Notes under the pieces: generated by a model
What the model was told of the DNA's origin: nothing
Databases searched by the model: none
Seen by the model: the letters and a program-made list of their open reading frames with translations, nothing else
Shown here: positions 53,064 through 61,660 of the stretch, in pieces
How the letters are laid out: each line of letters opens with the position of its first letter
How positions within the stretch are numbered: the first letter of the stretch is position 1
Translations under genes and position numbers: made by a program
NCBI GenBank assembly: GCA_965218235.1
Contig: OZ244596.1
Location: forward strand, 1,984,001-2,048,000
Length of the DNA: 64,000 bases
Reading direction: 5' to 3'
Source: CADCWK01 sp965218235
GTDB lineage: Bacteria > Chloroflexota > Chloroflexia > Thermomicrobiales > UBA6265

Positions 53064-53281
53064 GGACGCATCGGCGCAAGGGTAGCAAAGCCTGACGTTC
53101 ATGATCGGACGGGCTCGCGATCCATGAACTTTCGTGACATGCCGGAGCCACTTCGTACCCTATATTGAGCCTGCGTCGCCAAAACCCTACACGGGTTGGG
53201 CGTTGGGCGTCGCGCGCCACCCAGCGGGTGACGGAGTCGTCGTCATCGTGAGGCCATCACGAAGAGAGGCAAGGTCCCGAA

Positions 53282-54547
53282 TTGTCGCGTGGTCTGCTCC
53301 CGGTTCTGCTTGCGGTCCTGCTGTCCCTGCCCGGTGTCATCCTCGAACTGTTCGCGCTCTTCGGCGGAGTCCACATCGAGGACTGGATCGCCGCGATCCT
53401 GTTCGGTGGCACGATCGTCGGTGGTGCCTTCCTGCTGTCATGGGCGGCTGAGGTCCTGCAGCTAGACGTCAGCGCCGGGCTCGCGCTCGCGCTCCTGGCC
53501 CTGATCGCCATCCTGCCCGAGTACGTCGTCGGCGCCACCTTCGCCTGGGACGCACCCGGCAATCCGGGGAACGCCGAACTCGCCATCGCCAACATGACCG
53601 GTGCCAACCGGCTGCTGATCGGACTGTTCTGGCCGCTGATCGTTGGCATCGTCTGGTTCCGGCAGCGGACTCGCGTCACCGAGCTCAACCGCGAGAACGG
53701 GCTGGAGATCATCGCGCTGCTAGCGGCGACGCTCTACGCCTTCGTCATCCCGATCAAAGGCTCGCTGACCTGGATCGACCTCGTGATCCTGGTCGCGATC
53801 TTCGGCGTCTACCTCTCGCAACTCTCCCGGTTGCCCTCCCATGAGCCGCATCTCGTCGGCCCGTCCATGATCATCGGCAGCTATCCCAAAGTTCAGCGCC
53901 GCACCATCGTCGCGGTGCTCGGGCTGCTGTCGGCCGGCTTCATCCTGCTTGTCGCCCACCCGTTCGGCCAGGCGCTGGTCGCCTCCGGCCAGCAGTTCGG
54001 CGTCGACGAGTTCCTGCTGGTCCAGTGGGTCGCGCCAATTGCGTCCGAAGCGCCGGAGCTGGTCATCGTGACGCTGTTCGCCTGGCGTGGCGCGACAACG
54101 GCGGCCTTTGGCGCACTGGTCTCGTCGAAGATCAACCAGTGGACGCTGCTGATCGCGATGCTGCCGCTGATCTACGCGATCTCGGCCGGTGGGCTTGAGC
54201 CGATGAACTTTCCGACCGCGGCTGACGATGGGCTCTTCACCTTCGCCGGGCAGGAAATCTTCATCACCGCCGCCCAGTCCCTGTTCGCCGTCGTCCTGCT
54301 ACTGGACCTCCGGCTCGGACTGCCCGGCGCGGGGATGCTGCTGATCCTTTTCTTCCTCCAGCTGTCGGTACCTGATCTCGGGATGGCCGTCGGGGTAACC
54401 TACCTCGTTCTCGCCCTTATCGGCATCATCTGGTCGCGCCGGCACATCATCCCGCTGTTCACCAACGTCCGGATTTTTCTGAACGAGGCCGATGCCGCCA
54501 AGGCGAAGGCGGATTCCGAGAAACCAATTGCGGGCCCCGCCGATTAG
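53282..54547 (+). CDS. Sodium/calcium exchanger family protein
   Basis: A 421-residue cation:proton/sodium-calcium exchanger (CaCA superfamily) with about ten membrane segments and two internal alpha-repeats: LALLALIAILPEYVVGATFA followed by AELAIANMTGANRLLIG, and QWVAPIASEAPELVIVTLFA followed by AFGALVSSKINQWTLL. The Glu in each repeat is the ion ligand. It exports calcium or another divalent cation. Start is TTG 53282 with GAGAGG about 12 bases upstream. A strong terminator follows. Confidence 0.9.
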   Translation: MSRGLLPVLLAVLLSLPGVILELFALFGGVHIEDWIAAILFGGTIVGGAFLLSWAAEVLQLDVSAGLALALLALIAILPEYVVGATFAWDAPGNPGNAELAIANMTGANRLLIGLFWPLIVGIVWFRQRTRVTELNRENGLEIIALLAATLYAFVIPIKGSLTWIDLVILVAIFGVYLSQLSRLPSHEPHLVGPSMIIGSYPKVQRRTIVAVLGLLSAGFILLVAHPFGQALVASGQQFGVDEFLLVQWVAPIASEAPELVIVTLFAWRGATTAAFGALVSSKINQWTLLIAMLPLIYAISAGGLEPMNFPTAADDGLFTFAGQEIFITAAQSLFAVVLLLDLRLGLPGAGMLLILFFLQLSVPDLGMAVGVTYLVLALIGIIWSRRHIIPLFTNVRIFLNEADAAKAKADSEKPIAGPAD

Positions 54548-54582
54548 CTGTCTGCTCGAACGATCGAGAATCGTCATGGAAA

Positions 54583-54625
54583 GAGCGACCGGCGCGGGGA
54601 AGCAATTTCCCCGCGCCGGTCGCTC
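54583..54625 (+). terminator. Terminator after the exchanger gene
   Basis: GAGCGACCGGCGCGGGGAA pairs perfectly over 19 bases with its complement at 54607-54625 around GCAAT, 36 bases past the stop codon; followed by GTCTCATG with only a weak T-rich tail. Could serve the convergent recQ transcript as well. Confidence 0.82.
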
Positions 54626-54662
54626 GTCTCATGCGTTCTAAAACAGAGGGACGGCGTAGTTC

Positions 54663-54720
54663 CGTAGGGGCGACGCTTGCGAGCCCGGCCGCCGCAGCGG
54701 CCTTCGCCGTCAGGGGAGAT
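54663..54720 (+). repeat. Dispersed intergenic repeat copy
   Basis: GTAGGGGCGACGCTTGCGAG...GGCCGCCGCAGCGGCC...CGCCGTCAGGGGAGA, nearly identical to the copy in 34808-34872. Lies between the exchanger terminator and the recQ stop. Confidence 0.85.
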
Positions 54721-54848
54721 CGTGTCTCTCAACCGGGATGCGCCGGTTGTGGATAGAGCCACCCTCACCTGACGAGATGGAGAGGCGAGCCAGAAGCCGG
54801 AGCGATAGCCGGCCTTATCTCGACGGTCATGGACCGACCAGGTCCGAT

Positions 54849-57800
54849 TCATCGCCGACGATAGCCGGTCCGCTTCGATACGGCTGTGTCCGAGTCAGGA
54901 TGTCCGGCGGCGCGGAGGGCGTCGAGGTCGGCGGCGGCGCCACGGGCGGTGATCGAGATCAGCTTGTACTCGTGGTTGAGGTCCCGGAGGAGGAACCCGT
55001 CCGAGACCAGTTGGTCGATCAGGTTGCCGACCTTGCTCGGTGAGACGTCCTTCATCGCGCCGAACGACGCGGAGCGATCGTCGCGGACACTGCTCTCGAC
55101 GGAGCCGTTGAGGAGCTTCGTCAGCCCGGTTTTTCCCATCGGGAAGGGCAGCGTCCTCACGGCATCGAGGACGTCGAGGGCGTCATTGGCGGTCGTCCAG
55201 ACGCGCTTGCCGCCACCGCGCTCGGCCCGCTGCCCGGCGGCCGCGCCGGTGCAGACGTCGCAGGCGGTCCCGCAGGCCGGTAGGCGCTGGCCGAGGTGGG
55301 CGGCGATCGCCTGGTGGCGGCAGCGGTTGCCGGCGGCGTACTCCATCATCTGCGCGACCCGGCGAACGGCCTCGGTCTGCCCACGGTGGAGGACGTCGGC
55401 CATGCGCTCCTTCACCGTTGCGTCGGCCGGCAGCAACTCCAGGCAGACGACCCGGTTGCCTTCGCGGACGGACAGCTCCGGCTCGCTCTCCAGCGTCTCC
55501 GTCAGGACGGTCGGGGTGATGCCGAGGGCGTTGCAGGCGACGAGGGTGTCGAGCGAGCCGCCGTCCAGCCGGGAACCGTCCCAGGCCCAGCGGACATGCT
55601 CGCGCCAGGGGATGCCGGTCGCCGACTCGGCCTCGGCGCTGAACCCCTCGTGGGGCTGGAGGGTGAACGCCATCGGGGCGTCCGGGTGCCGCCGGACGAG
55701 TCCGGCCTGGGCCAGCACGCCGAGGCCGACACGGGGGTCGATGTCGCTGTCGACCTCGTGGTTCTCGCTGTCGACGCTGCCGGCCGGCAGAAGGTCGCGC
55801 GGGTCGACGATCGTCCAGCGGCCGGTCGCGCTGGCCCGCAGGTTGAGGTAGATCCGCCGCAGGACCGGGATCGGGATCTGGTCGCGGACGGAGTGCCGGG
55901 AGAGGTTGCCGGAGTCGTAGGAGCTGTAGAGCAGGACGCAGCGGGCGGGCTCGCCGTCGCGCCCGGCCCGGCCGCTCTCCTGAGCGTACGACTCCAGCGA
56001 ACGCGGCGGAGCGAGGTGGACGATGAAGCGGACGTTGCTCTTGTTGACGCCCATACCGAAGGCGACCGTCGCGGCGACGATACGGGCCTGACCGGACATG
56101 AACACGTCCTGATGGCGGGCGCGGGTGGCTGGGTCGAGCCCGGCGTGGTAGGGGACGGCGCTGACGCCGCGCTGCCGAAGGGAGTTGGCGAGCTTGTCGG
56201 CGTCGGCCCGGGAGCCGACGTAGATGATCCCGGCGCCGCGCTCCTTCTGGCAGATCTCCAGGGTCCGGCGGATCTTCTCCTCGCGGTTGGAGCACTCGAA
56301 GGCCGAGAAGAACAGGTTGGGCCGGAACAGGTTGACCGTCATCAGGTCGAGTGATCGGCCGAGCGCCTGGCCGATCTCGCCGCTCATCTTCCGCGTCGCC
56401 GTGGCGGTGATGGCGAGGATGGACGGGTTGCCGAGGGCGGGCAGGACCTGCGGGATCTGGAGGTAGTCCGGGCGGAAATCGTGGCCCCACATACTGATGC
56501 AGTGGGCCTCGTCGATCACGACCAGACTGGTTCCGGCCTGCCGCATCGCATGGACGAAGGCCCTCTGGCGCAGGCGCTCCGGGGCGGCGTAGACGAGCTT
56601 GTACTGACCGCCGGCAATCCCTTCCAGAACGGTCCGCTGCTCAGCTGGGGTCAGCGTGCTGTTGACGAGCGCGGTCCGCCCCCGGATCTCGTCCGGCAGC
56701 GTCTCGACCTGGTCCTTCATCAGGGCGATCAACGGCGACAGGACGAGCGTGACGCCAGGCAGGATCATGGCCGGGATCTGGAAGGTGAGCGACTTGCCGG
56801 CGCCAGTCGGCATGATCGCAATCGTGTCCTTGCCGTCGAGGACATTGGCGATCACCGCCGCCTGCCCCGCCCGCAGGTCCTGATAGCCGAACGCCCGGCG
56901 TAGCAGCCCCAGGACCTCGGGGTGCTGCTCGGTCAGATCGATCGGGGCCTCGACCGGAGCGACCTCGAGGTCGGACTCATCGGCAGGCTCGGCCAGCGCG
57001 GCCGCCGTGGCGCGGGTGACCTGTGGTGTCAGTTCCGTCCGGGTTCGTGGCCAGTCCGCCGGGAGCGCATCGGCCGCCGGCGGCTCGATAAGGTCGGGAA
57101 CGGGCAGTCCGAGCCGCGCCAGGATCGGCTCCTGGACCATCCGGTCACGCTGACGGCGGGACTGGAGGCTCCGGGTCTCGAACTCCTCGGCCAGCGAGGC
57201 CGCCAGATCCTTTCGTCCCAGCCAGGCGGCGACCGTCGATGCCTGCTTGAGCGACAGCCCTTCGCCGGCGGCACGGAGCCGGAGCGCGTCATCCAGTTGC
57301 CGGGCGGCCCCGTCGCGATCGTCCCGATCGACGGCTACCTGCGCCAGACCGAGCCGGGCGGACGTGTTGTTCGGGTCGGACGCGATCTCCGCGTCGTAAT
57401 GCGCCGCCAACGCCTTATGGTCGCCGGCCGCCCGGGCGACTTCGAGTTGCAGCGCCTGGACGGACCGAAGCTCCGGCGACGCCGCCCCGACCTCGGCTGT
57501 GATCCGGCTGGCCTCCGCGAGCTCGCCCGCGCTGAGCAGGGCGAGCGCCAGCCGGACCGACGCCGTCGCGGATGGCCGGCTTTCGGCCCGTTGCCGGAGG
57601 ATGGCGATGGCTTCCTGTTCCCGGCCGGCCGCCATCAGCAGAGCCGCTCGCTCCTCCTGCCCCTTGATGCTCGGTCCGCTGATCGACTCGATCAGGTCCA
57701 GCCAGCGCGCCGCCTCGGCTAGCGCCCCTCGCGAGCGCAGGTAGCCTGCCCAGGTCCAGCGCTGGTCGGACGTCATCCGCCGGGCGTCGGACAGGCTGAT

Positions 57801-57866
57801 GCCCGCCGGTTCGTCACCGGCGGGCGATTCGGGGGAGTAAGATGTTCGGGAAGTGGCGGCGACCAC
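54849..57866 (-). CDS. recQ: RecQ-family helicase with N-terminal helical-repeat module
   Basis: A 1005-residue ATP-dependent 3'-5' DNA helicase. Residues about 30-250 form TPR-like antiparallel helices (RGALAEAARWLDLIE, GREQEAIAILRQR, SAGELAEASRITAEVG), not present in standard RecQ. The helicase core has Walker A PTGAGKS (353-359), DEAHCISMWGHDFR, and ESGRAGRDGEP (motif VI). A RecQ zinc module follows (CRHQAIAAHLGQRLPACGTACDVC), then a C-terminal winged-helix region ending SKRTGYRRR. Start is GTG 57866 with AGGAG 6 bases upstream, and a perfect TATAAT lies 41 bases upstream on the same strand. Confidence 0.93.
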   Translation of the reverse strand: MVAATSRTSYSPESPAGDEPAGISLSDARRMTSDQRWTWAGYLRSRGALAEAARWLDLIESISGPSIKGQEERAALLMAAGREQEAIAILRQRAESRPSATASVRLALALLSAGELAEASRITAEVGAASPELRSVQALQLEVARAAGDHKALAAHYDAEIASDPNNTSARLGLAQVAVDRDDRDGAARQLDDALRLRAAGEGLSLKQASTVAAWLGRKDLAASLAEEFETRSLQSRRQRDRMVQEPILARLGLPVPDLIEPPAADALPADWPRTRTELTPQVTRATAAALAEPADESDLEVAPVEAPIDLTEQHPEVLGLLRRAFGYQDLRAGQAAVIANVLDGKDTIAIMPTGAGKSLTFQIPAMILPGVTLVLSPLIALMKDQVETLPDEIRGRTALVNSTLTPAEQRTVLEGIAGGQYKLVYAAPERLRQRAFVHAMRQAGTSLVVIDEAHCISMWGHDFRPDYLQIPQVLPALGNPSILAITATATRKMSGEIGQALGRSLDLMTVNLFRPNLFFSAFECSNREEKIRRTLEICQKERGAGIIYVGSRADADKLANSLRQRGVSAVPYHAGLDPATRARHQDVFMSGQARIVAATVAFGMGVNKSNVRFIVHLAPPRSLESYAQESGRAGRDGEPARCVLLYSSYDSGNLSRHSVRDQIPIPVLRRIYLNLRASATGRWTIVDPRDLLPAGSVDSENHEVDSDIDPRVGLGVLAQAGLVRRHPDAPMAFTLQPHEGFSAEAESATGIPWREHVRWAWDGSRLDGGSLDTLVACNALGITPTVLTETLESEPELSVREGNRVVCLELLPADATVKERMADVLHRGQTEAVRRVAQMMEYAAGNRCRHQAIAAHLGQRLPACGTACDVCTGAAAGQRAERGGGKRVWTTANDALDVLDAVRTLPFPMGKTGLTKLLNGSVESSVRDDRSASFGAMKDVSPSKVGNLIDQLVSDGFLLRDLNHEYKLISITARGAAADLDALRAAGHPDSDTAVSKRTGYRRR

Positions 57867-58188
57867 GCGCGGCTCCTAGGGTGTCCGTACAGAACGAGTG
57901 TTTCGCAATTATACCCGGTCGGTCATCGGTCCGATCCGGCCAAGGAAAACCGTTCTGACGGTGCTGAACGAGGCTGGATCGCTCCGGAGACCACGGGCCG
58001 CGGCGAAATCGACAACCCATCGTCATGGTTTGGCGATAGTTGTCGGGTCTACTTGAGCCGGACAGCGAACGAACCCGATGGCATCTGGTTCCGGCACCTG
58101 CCACGGAATCCGACACCCTGGATCGTTGATCGTTCAAGACCTCCGCACCAGGATCGGCCCCGCGGATGAGGTGAGAGGAAGCACAGGC
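57867..58188. other. Divergent intergenic region with a TATAAT box
   Basis: A 322-base divergent spacer. On the minus strand a perfect TATAAT lies at 57913-57908, 42 bases before the recQ GTG, a good -10 position; no matching -35 was found at 16-18 bases. On the plus strand nothing convincing precedes the 58189 gene. Confidence 0.5.
57908..57913 (-). promoter_or_regulatory. Candidate -10 box of the recQ promoter
   Basis: Perfect TATAAT on the minus strand, 42 bases from the recQ start. The -35 region is not recognisable, so promoter status rests on this box alone. Confidence 0.4.
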
Positions 58189-58722
58189 ATGAACGTCGAT
58201 GATCGAACGAAGGGCGCGATGTCGCTCTGGGAGCAGACCCGGACGCAGCGCTGGGCGCTCGTGATCGGCCTTCTGATCGGCATCGTCATCGGGGCGGCCG
58301 TCGCGATCCTGTTCCGGCCGCTGATCATTGCGATCGTGGTCATCCTGCTGGCGCTGCTGGTCTTCCGGTTCGTCCAGGCTATACAGCGGCGGGGACAGAG
58401 TGCCGGCGATGGACCTCCAGTCCGCGGCATGGTCATCACCGGCCGCTACTCCGAGCCGACCACGCCGGGCCGGGTCGATCCCTTCGAACCGCCGCTTGAC
58501 GACACCGTGCCGGCCGATCCCGCTGGCCGGGTCGCTCGCGACCTGCGCCAGGGACCGGAGTACGATGCCGAGATCGCCGCGATTCTCGCCAATATCGACC
58601 GGCAGATCGGTCAGGAGGGCGTCCGCCCACCGGGCCGGGCAACCCGGCCAGCGTCCCGGTCCCGGTCTGACGCGCGGCCGTCCCGGCTCGAGCCTCAGGA
58701 CGCTGACTGGCACGACCGCTAG
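58189..58722 (+). CDS. Hypothetical bitopic membrane protein
   Basis: A 177-residue protein: a short charged N-terminus (MNVDDRTKGAMSLWEQTRTQ), two hydrophobic segments (RWALVIGLLIGIVIGAAVAIL and PLIIAIVVILLALLVFRFV), then a hydrophilic C-terminal tail with acidic patches and Pro/Arg. GAGAGG lies 8 bases before the ATG at 58189. No family recognised. Confidence 0.72.
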   Translation: MNVDDRTKGAMSLWEQTRTQRWALVIGLLIGIVIGAAVAILFRPLIIAIVVILLALLVFRFVQAIQRRGQSAGDGPPVRGMVITGRYSEPTTPGRVDPFEPPLDDTVPADPAGRVARDLRQGPEYDAEIAAILANIDRQIGQEGVRPPGRATRPASRSRSDARPSRLEPQDADWHDR

Positions 58723-58755
58723 TCGTTGATCCCGTAAGACAAGCCAGCGGGGATC

Positions 58756-59616
58756 GTGGACAATGATGCCCGATCGACCCTGACATGCTGCCCTGGCCGG
58801 CCAGGATCCGCACCGCGACCGGAGGCAGCGTTCCTGGATACGTTACAGCTCATCGTCACGCTGACTGTCGTCACCTTCGCGCTCGGGGTCCTGCTTGGGT
58901 TCGTCGGTGCTGGCGGGGCCGGTCTCGTCGTGGCGTTGCTCTCGACCGGCTTCGGCCTCCCGATCCATGAGGCGATCGGGACGGGCCTGGCAGCGATGTT
59001 CTTCACGGCGGTCGCTGGCGCCTGGTCCCACTACCGGGAGGGTAACGTCGCTCCGCGGGCCGGGGTCATCGTCGGTGTGGCGGGCATTGCCGGGGCGGTC
59101 GCCGGAGCGTCGCTGAGCCAGGGAATTCCCGAGCAGGCGCTCACGATCGCGGCCGGTCTGGGACTCTGGGCGCTGGCGGTGATGGTCTGGTTGCGGACTC
59201 GCTACGCCGCCCTGATCGTTCCGCCGCTCGGCGACCGGATGCCCGATCTCGCTCCGGATCGCCGGCTGCCATCGGTCGGCCTCGGTCTCGTCGGGGGCGG
59301 ACTCTCGGCGCTGCTCGGCGTCGGGATGTCGCCGTTCCTCCAGCTCGGGCTGCTCGTCGTCGCGAAGCTCCAGCTCCGGCAGGCCGTCGGCACGACGATG
59401 TTCGTGCTCATGTTCGTCAGTTCCAGCGCCGCCCTGACGTTCCTCGCGGCCGGTGATGTCTCCGGTCCTCATTTGGTCGGGACGGTCGTCGGGCTCTCGT
59501 CCGGCTCGTTCATCGGCGCCCGCTATACTCGCCGGGCGCCTGTGATCGTCCTTCGGGTGGCGCTGGTCGCGACCCCGGTCTTCGCCGGTGCCCTGCTGCT
59601 CAGCAATGTCAGGTGA
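58756..59616 (+). CDS. TauE/SafE-family anion permease
   Basis: A 286-residue inner-membrane transporter of the sulfite-exporter/TauE-SafE family, with two similar halves each of about four segments (FALGVLLGFVGAGGAGLVVALLS, then VGLGLVGGGLSALLGVGMSPFLQ). Exports or imports small sulfur or organic anions. The listed GTG at 58756 is the first in-frame start; a perfect GGAGG lies 8 bases upstream of an in-frame CTG at 58834, which would begin the protein exactly at the first membrane segment, so CTG initiation is a real alternative. Confidence 0.85.
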   Translation: MDNDARSTLTCCPGRPGSAPRPEAAFLDTLQLIVTLTVVTFALGVLLGFVGAGGAGLVVALLSTGFGLPIHEAIGTGLAAMFFTAVAGAWSHYREGNVAPRAGVIVGVAGIAGAVAGASLSQGIPEQALTIAAGLGLWALAVMVWLRTRYAALIVPPLGDRMPDLAPDRRLPSVGLGLVGGGLSALLGVGMSPFLQLGLLVVAKLQLRQAVGTTMFVLMFVSSSAALTFLAAGDVSGPHLVGTVVGLSSGSFIGARYTRRAPVIVLRVALVATPVFAGALLLSNVR

Positions 59617-59649
59617 TCGACTTGGGTCCAGCAACCACGGAGACGTGTG

Positions 59650-60537
59650 ATGATCGAGATCCCAGGTAGTTTTTTCGAGTGGATAGTCCAATCCAGAGGC
59701 GAGGCCGGCGCCGTTTGGCTGGCACAGCTCTCCGACCAGATTGAGCGCATGCTGGCGCGCTGGCACCTTGAACCCGATGGCGAGCCGCGACACGGGGGAA
59801 ACGCGCTCGCATTGCCGGTCCAGTCATCGGCCGGTCCCGCGGTGTTGAAAGTCACATGGGTGAACGAACTTACCCGGGAGGAGGCAGCCGTCCTGCGGTA
59901 CTGGGATGGGCGTGGAGTCGTCCGGCTGCTGCAATCGGACCTGGCTGAAGGTGCGCTCCTGCTTGAGCGGCTCGACCCGGATCGCACGATGACGGGACTT
60001 CCGAACGACGAAGCCGCTCGGGTGGCCGGTCTGCTCATCCGGCTGACTGCCATTCCGACCCTGCCGGTACTGACGACGGTCGCTTCAGCTGTCGACCAGA
60101 TCCGGGCGCTGTTGGAGACGCACTGGGCGCGGCTTGGTCGTCCATATCCGCGTCAACTGCTTGATCGGGCCCTTGCCCTGACCGATGAGCTATCGGGGTC
60201 AACTGAGCTTCGGATGGTCAACTGGGACCTGTGGGACGGAAATGTCCTCGGCTCGACGCGTCCGGAGGGTGGCTGGCTCGCGATCGACCCTTGGGCGCTG
60301 GCTGGAGATCCGGAGTCCGGAGTTGCCCAGTTGCTTTGGCGTCGGGTCGACGGAATGAATGACCGAGCCGACCTCGAACGCTTTATCGCCATCATCAGCG
60401 AGACCGCTGGACTCGAACACAGCCTGGTCAAGACATGGTCGTACGTTCGGGTCGCAGACTACTGGCTCTGGGCGTTGGATCATGGGCTGACCGAAGACCC
60501 AGCGCGCTGTAAGCGGCTGCTGGGATGGCTCATCTGA
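59650..60537 (+). CDS. APH(6)-like small-molecule kinase
   Basis: A 295-residue kinase of the APH_6_hur family, which includes streptomycin 6-phosphotransferases and other hydroxyl kinases. Features are ALLLERLDPDRTM, RMVNWDLWDGNVLGS (catalytic loop, Asp with Asn four residues later, variant of the HGDxxxxN motif) and WLAIDPWALAGDPESGVAQLLWRR (DFG-like metal motif and C-lobe). ATG 59650 follows GGAG; GTG 59647 is immediately upstream. Whether it inactivates an antibiotic or serves metabolism is unknown. Confidence 0.88.
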   Translation: MIEIPGSFFEWIVQSRGEAGAVWLAQLSDQIERMLARWHLEPDGEPRHGGNALALPVQSSAGPAVLKVTWVNELTREEAAVLRYWDGRGVVRLLQSDLAEGALLLERLDPDRTMTGLPNDEAARVAGLLIRLTAIPTLPVLTTVASAVDQIRALLETHWARLGRPYPRQLLDRALALTDELSGSTELRMVNWDLWDGNVLGSTRPEGGWLAIDPWALAGDPESGVAQLLWRRVDGMNDRADLERFIAIISETAGLEHSLVKTWSYVRVADYWLWALDHGLTEDPARCKRLLGWLI

Positions 60538-60643
60538 CCGCTGGGCGCTGTCGACCGGGCTGACCGATGACCCCCGACGTTGTGATCGGCTTCTCAGTGC
60601 GTCGCTGATGTGGCAGTGTGTCATCGAGGATGCTGAGTCATGG

Positions 60644-61531
60644 TCAGACGGTTTCGGACCGCCAGATCGGGCGGGTCAGGCAGGTCGGGCCACCAGTCCG
60701 GTTGTGGCTGATCTCCTCGCCGGCGTAGGTCAGCACTTCGACCCCTTCGGCCGCCAGACGTTCACGCGAGACCGGGTTGGGCTCCAGCATGACGACGAGG
60801 CCGGGACGGATTGTCACGACGTTGCAACTCTGCGAGGCGAACTCGTCGTCCGGGATCTCGACCAGCCGCCAGCCGCGCTCGACGAGGAGCTGGACGAACG
60901 GGACCGGCATCAGCTTCGGGTAGCCGATCGCGAGATCCCCGGCGACCGGAGAGAGCAGCGACAGCAGGTGGAGACACTCGTCCGGGCCATTCCAGTGGGG
61001 GAGCGGAACCGGGATGACCTCGATCTCCAGATCGGCCGCGGCGAAGATCCGTTCCAGCTGATGGATGCCGGCCATGTTGGTCCGGTAGCCGACGCCGACC
61101 GCGAGGGTGGTGTCGTCAATCCACATCGTGTCACCACCCTCGACCGTGCCGAGGTCCTCGATCCGGCCGATGACCGGGATGCCGAGATCGCGGTAGAGCT
61201 GCTCGGCGAGGGCGGGTTCCTCGCGCCGGGCGTGCTTGCCCATCCGGAGGATCACCGCGCCGGAGTCGGTGATGATCGAAGGGTCGTACGGGAAGATGAC
61301 ATCATGGAGGTGGGGTGTCTCCAGGTCTGGGACGATGACCTCGACGCCCTGGGCCGTGAGCAGATCGACCAGAGCCCGGTGCTCCGTCGCGGCCAGCGGC
61401 CCGTCCATGGGATGGAGGTAGTCGAACTCCCGCCACGCATCCGGCGATTCGACCGGCGGTGGTGTCCGCATGACCACCGTGCGAAGCTGAGCCGTCATCG
61501 TCTGGCCGCCGAATCGGGTGGTGGTTGTCAT
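60644..61531 (-). CDS. Arginine-deiminase superfamily protein (amidinotransferase/DDAH-like)
   Basis: A 295-residue protein of the beta-propeller GME superfamily. Catalytic elements are EGGDTMWID (substrate-binding Glu/Asp), DECLHLLSLLSP (His region) and the nucleophilic Cys in GGPTCLTRPIW near the C-terminus. Relatives include dimethylarginine dimethylaminohydrolase, which makes citrulline, and amidinotransferases. GGAG lies 11 bases before the ATG at 61531. Citrulline or ornithine release could connect to the argG region, but substrate is not shown. Confidence 0.87.
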   Translation of the reverse strand: MTTTTRFGGQTMTAQLRTVVMRTPPPVESPDAWREFDYLHPMDGPLAATEHRALVDLLTAQGVEVIVPDLETPHLHDVIFPYDPSIITDSGAVILRMGKHARREEPALAEQLYRDLGIPVIGRIEDLGTVEGGDTMWIDDTTLAVGVGYRTNMAGIHQLERIFAAADLEIEVIPVPLPHWNGPDECLHLLSLLSPVAGDLAIGYPKLMPVPFVQLLVERGWRLVEIPDDEFASQSCNVVTIRPGLVVMLEPNPVSRERLAAEGVEVLTYAGEEISHNRTGGPTCLTRPIWRSETV

Positions 61532-61660
61532 ACGGGAATCATCTCCGGACGAGGCTGTAAGGTTGATCCGCTTCGCGGCACAACACGCCGTTTCAGTGGC
61601 CGCGATGATAGCAGTCGAATGACCGTCTTCCGTTCGAGCGACAAGTAAGGAATCGATCCG

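Noticed and set aside
52963..53220. 85-codon frame across the tRNA-Sec gene
   Set aside because: The sequence folds as tRNA-Sec with encoded CCA; the frame has no family similarity.
54583..54720. Exchanger terminator plus repeat considered as one mobile element
   Set aside because: The terminator stem and the dispersed repeat are separate sequences; the terminator stem does not recur at the other repeat sites.
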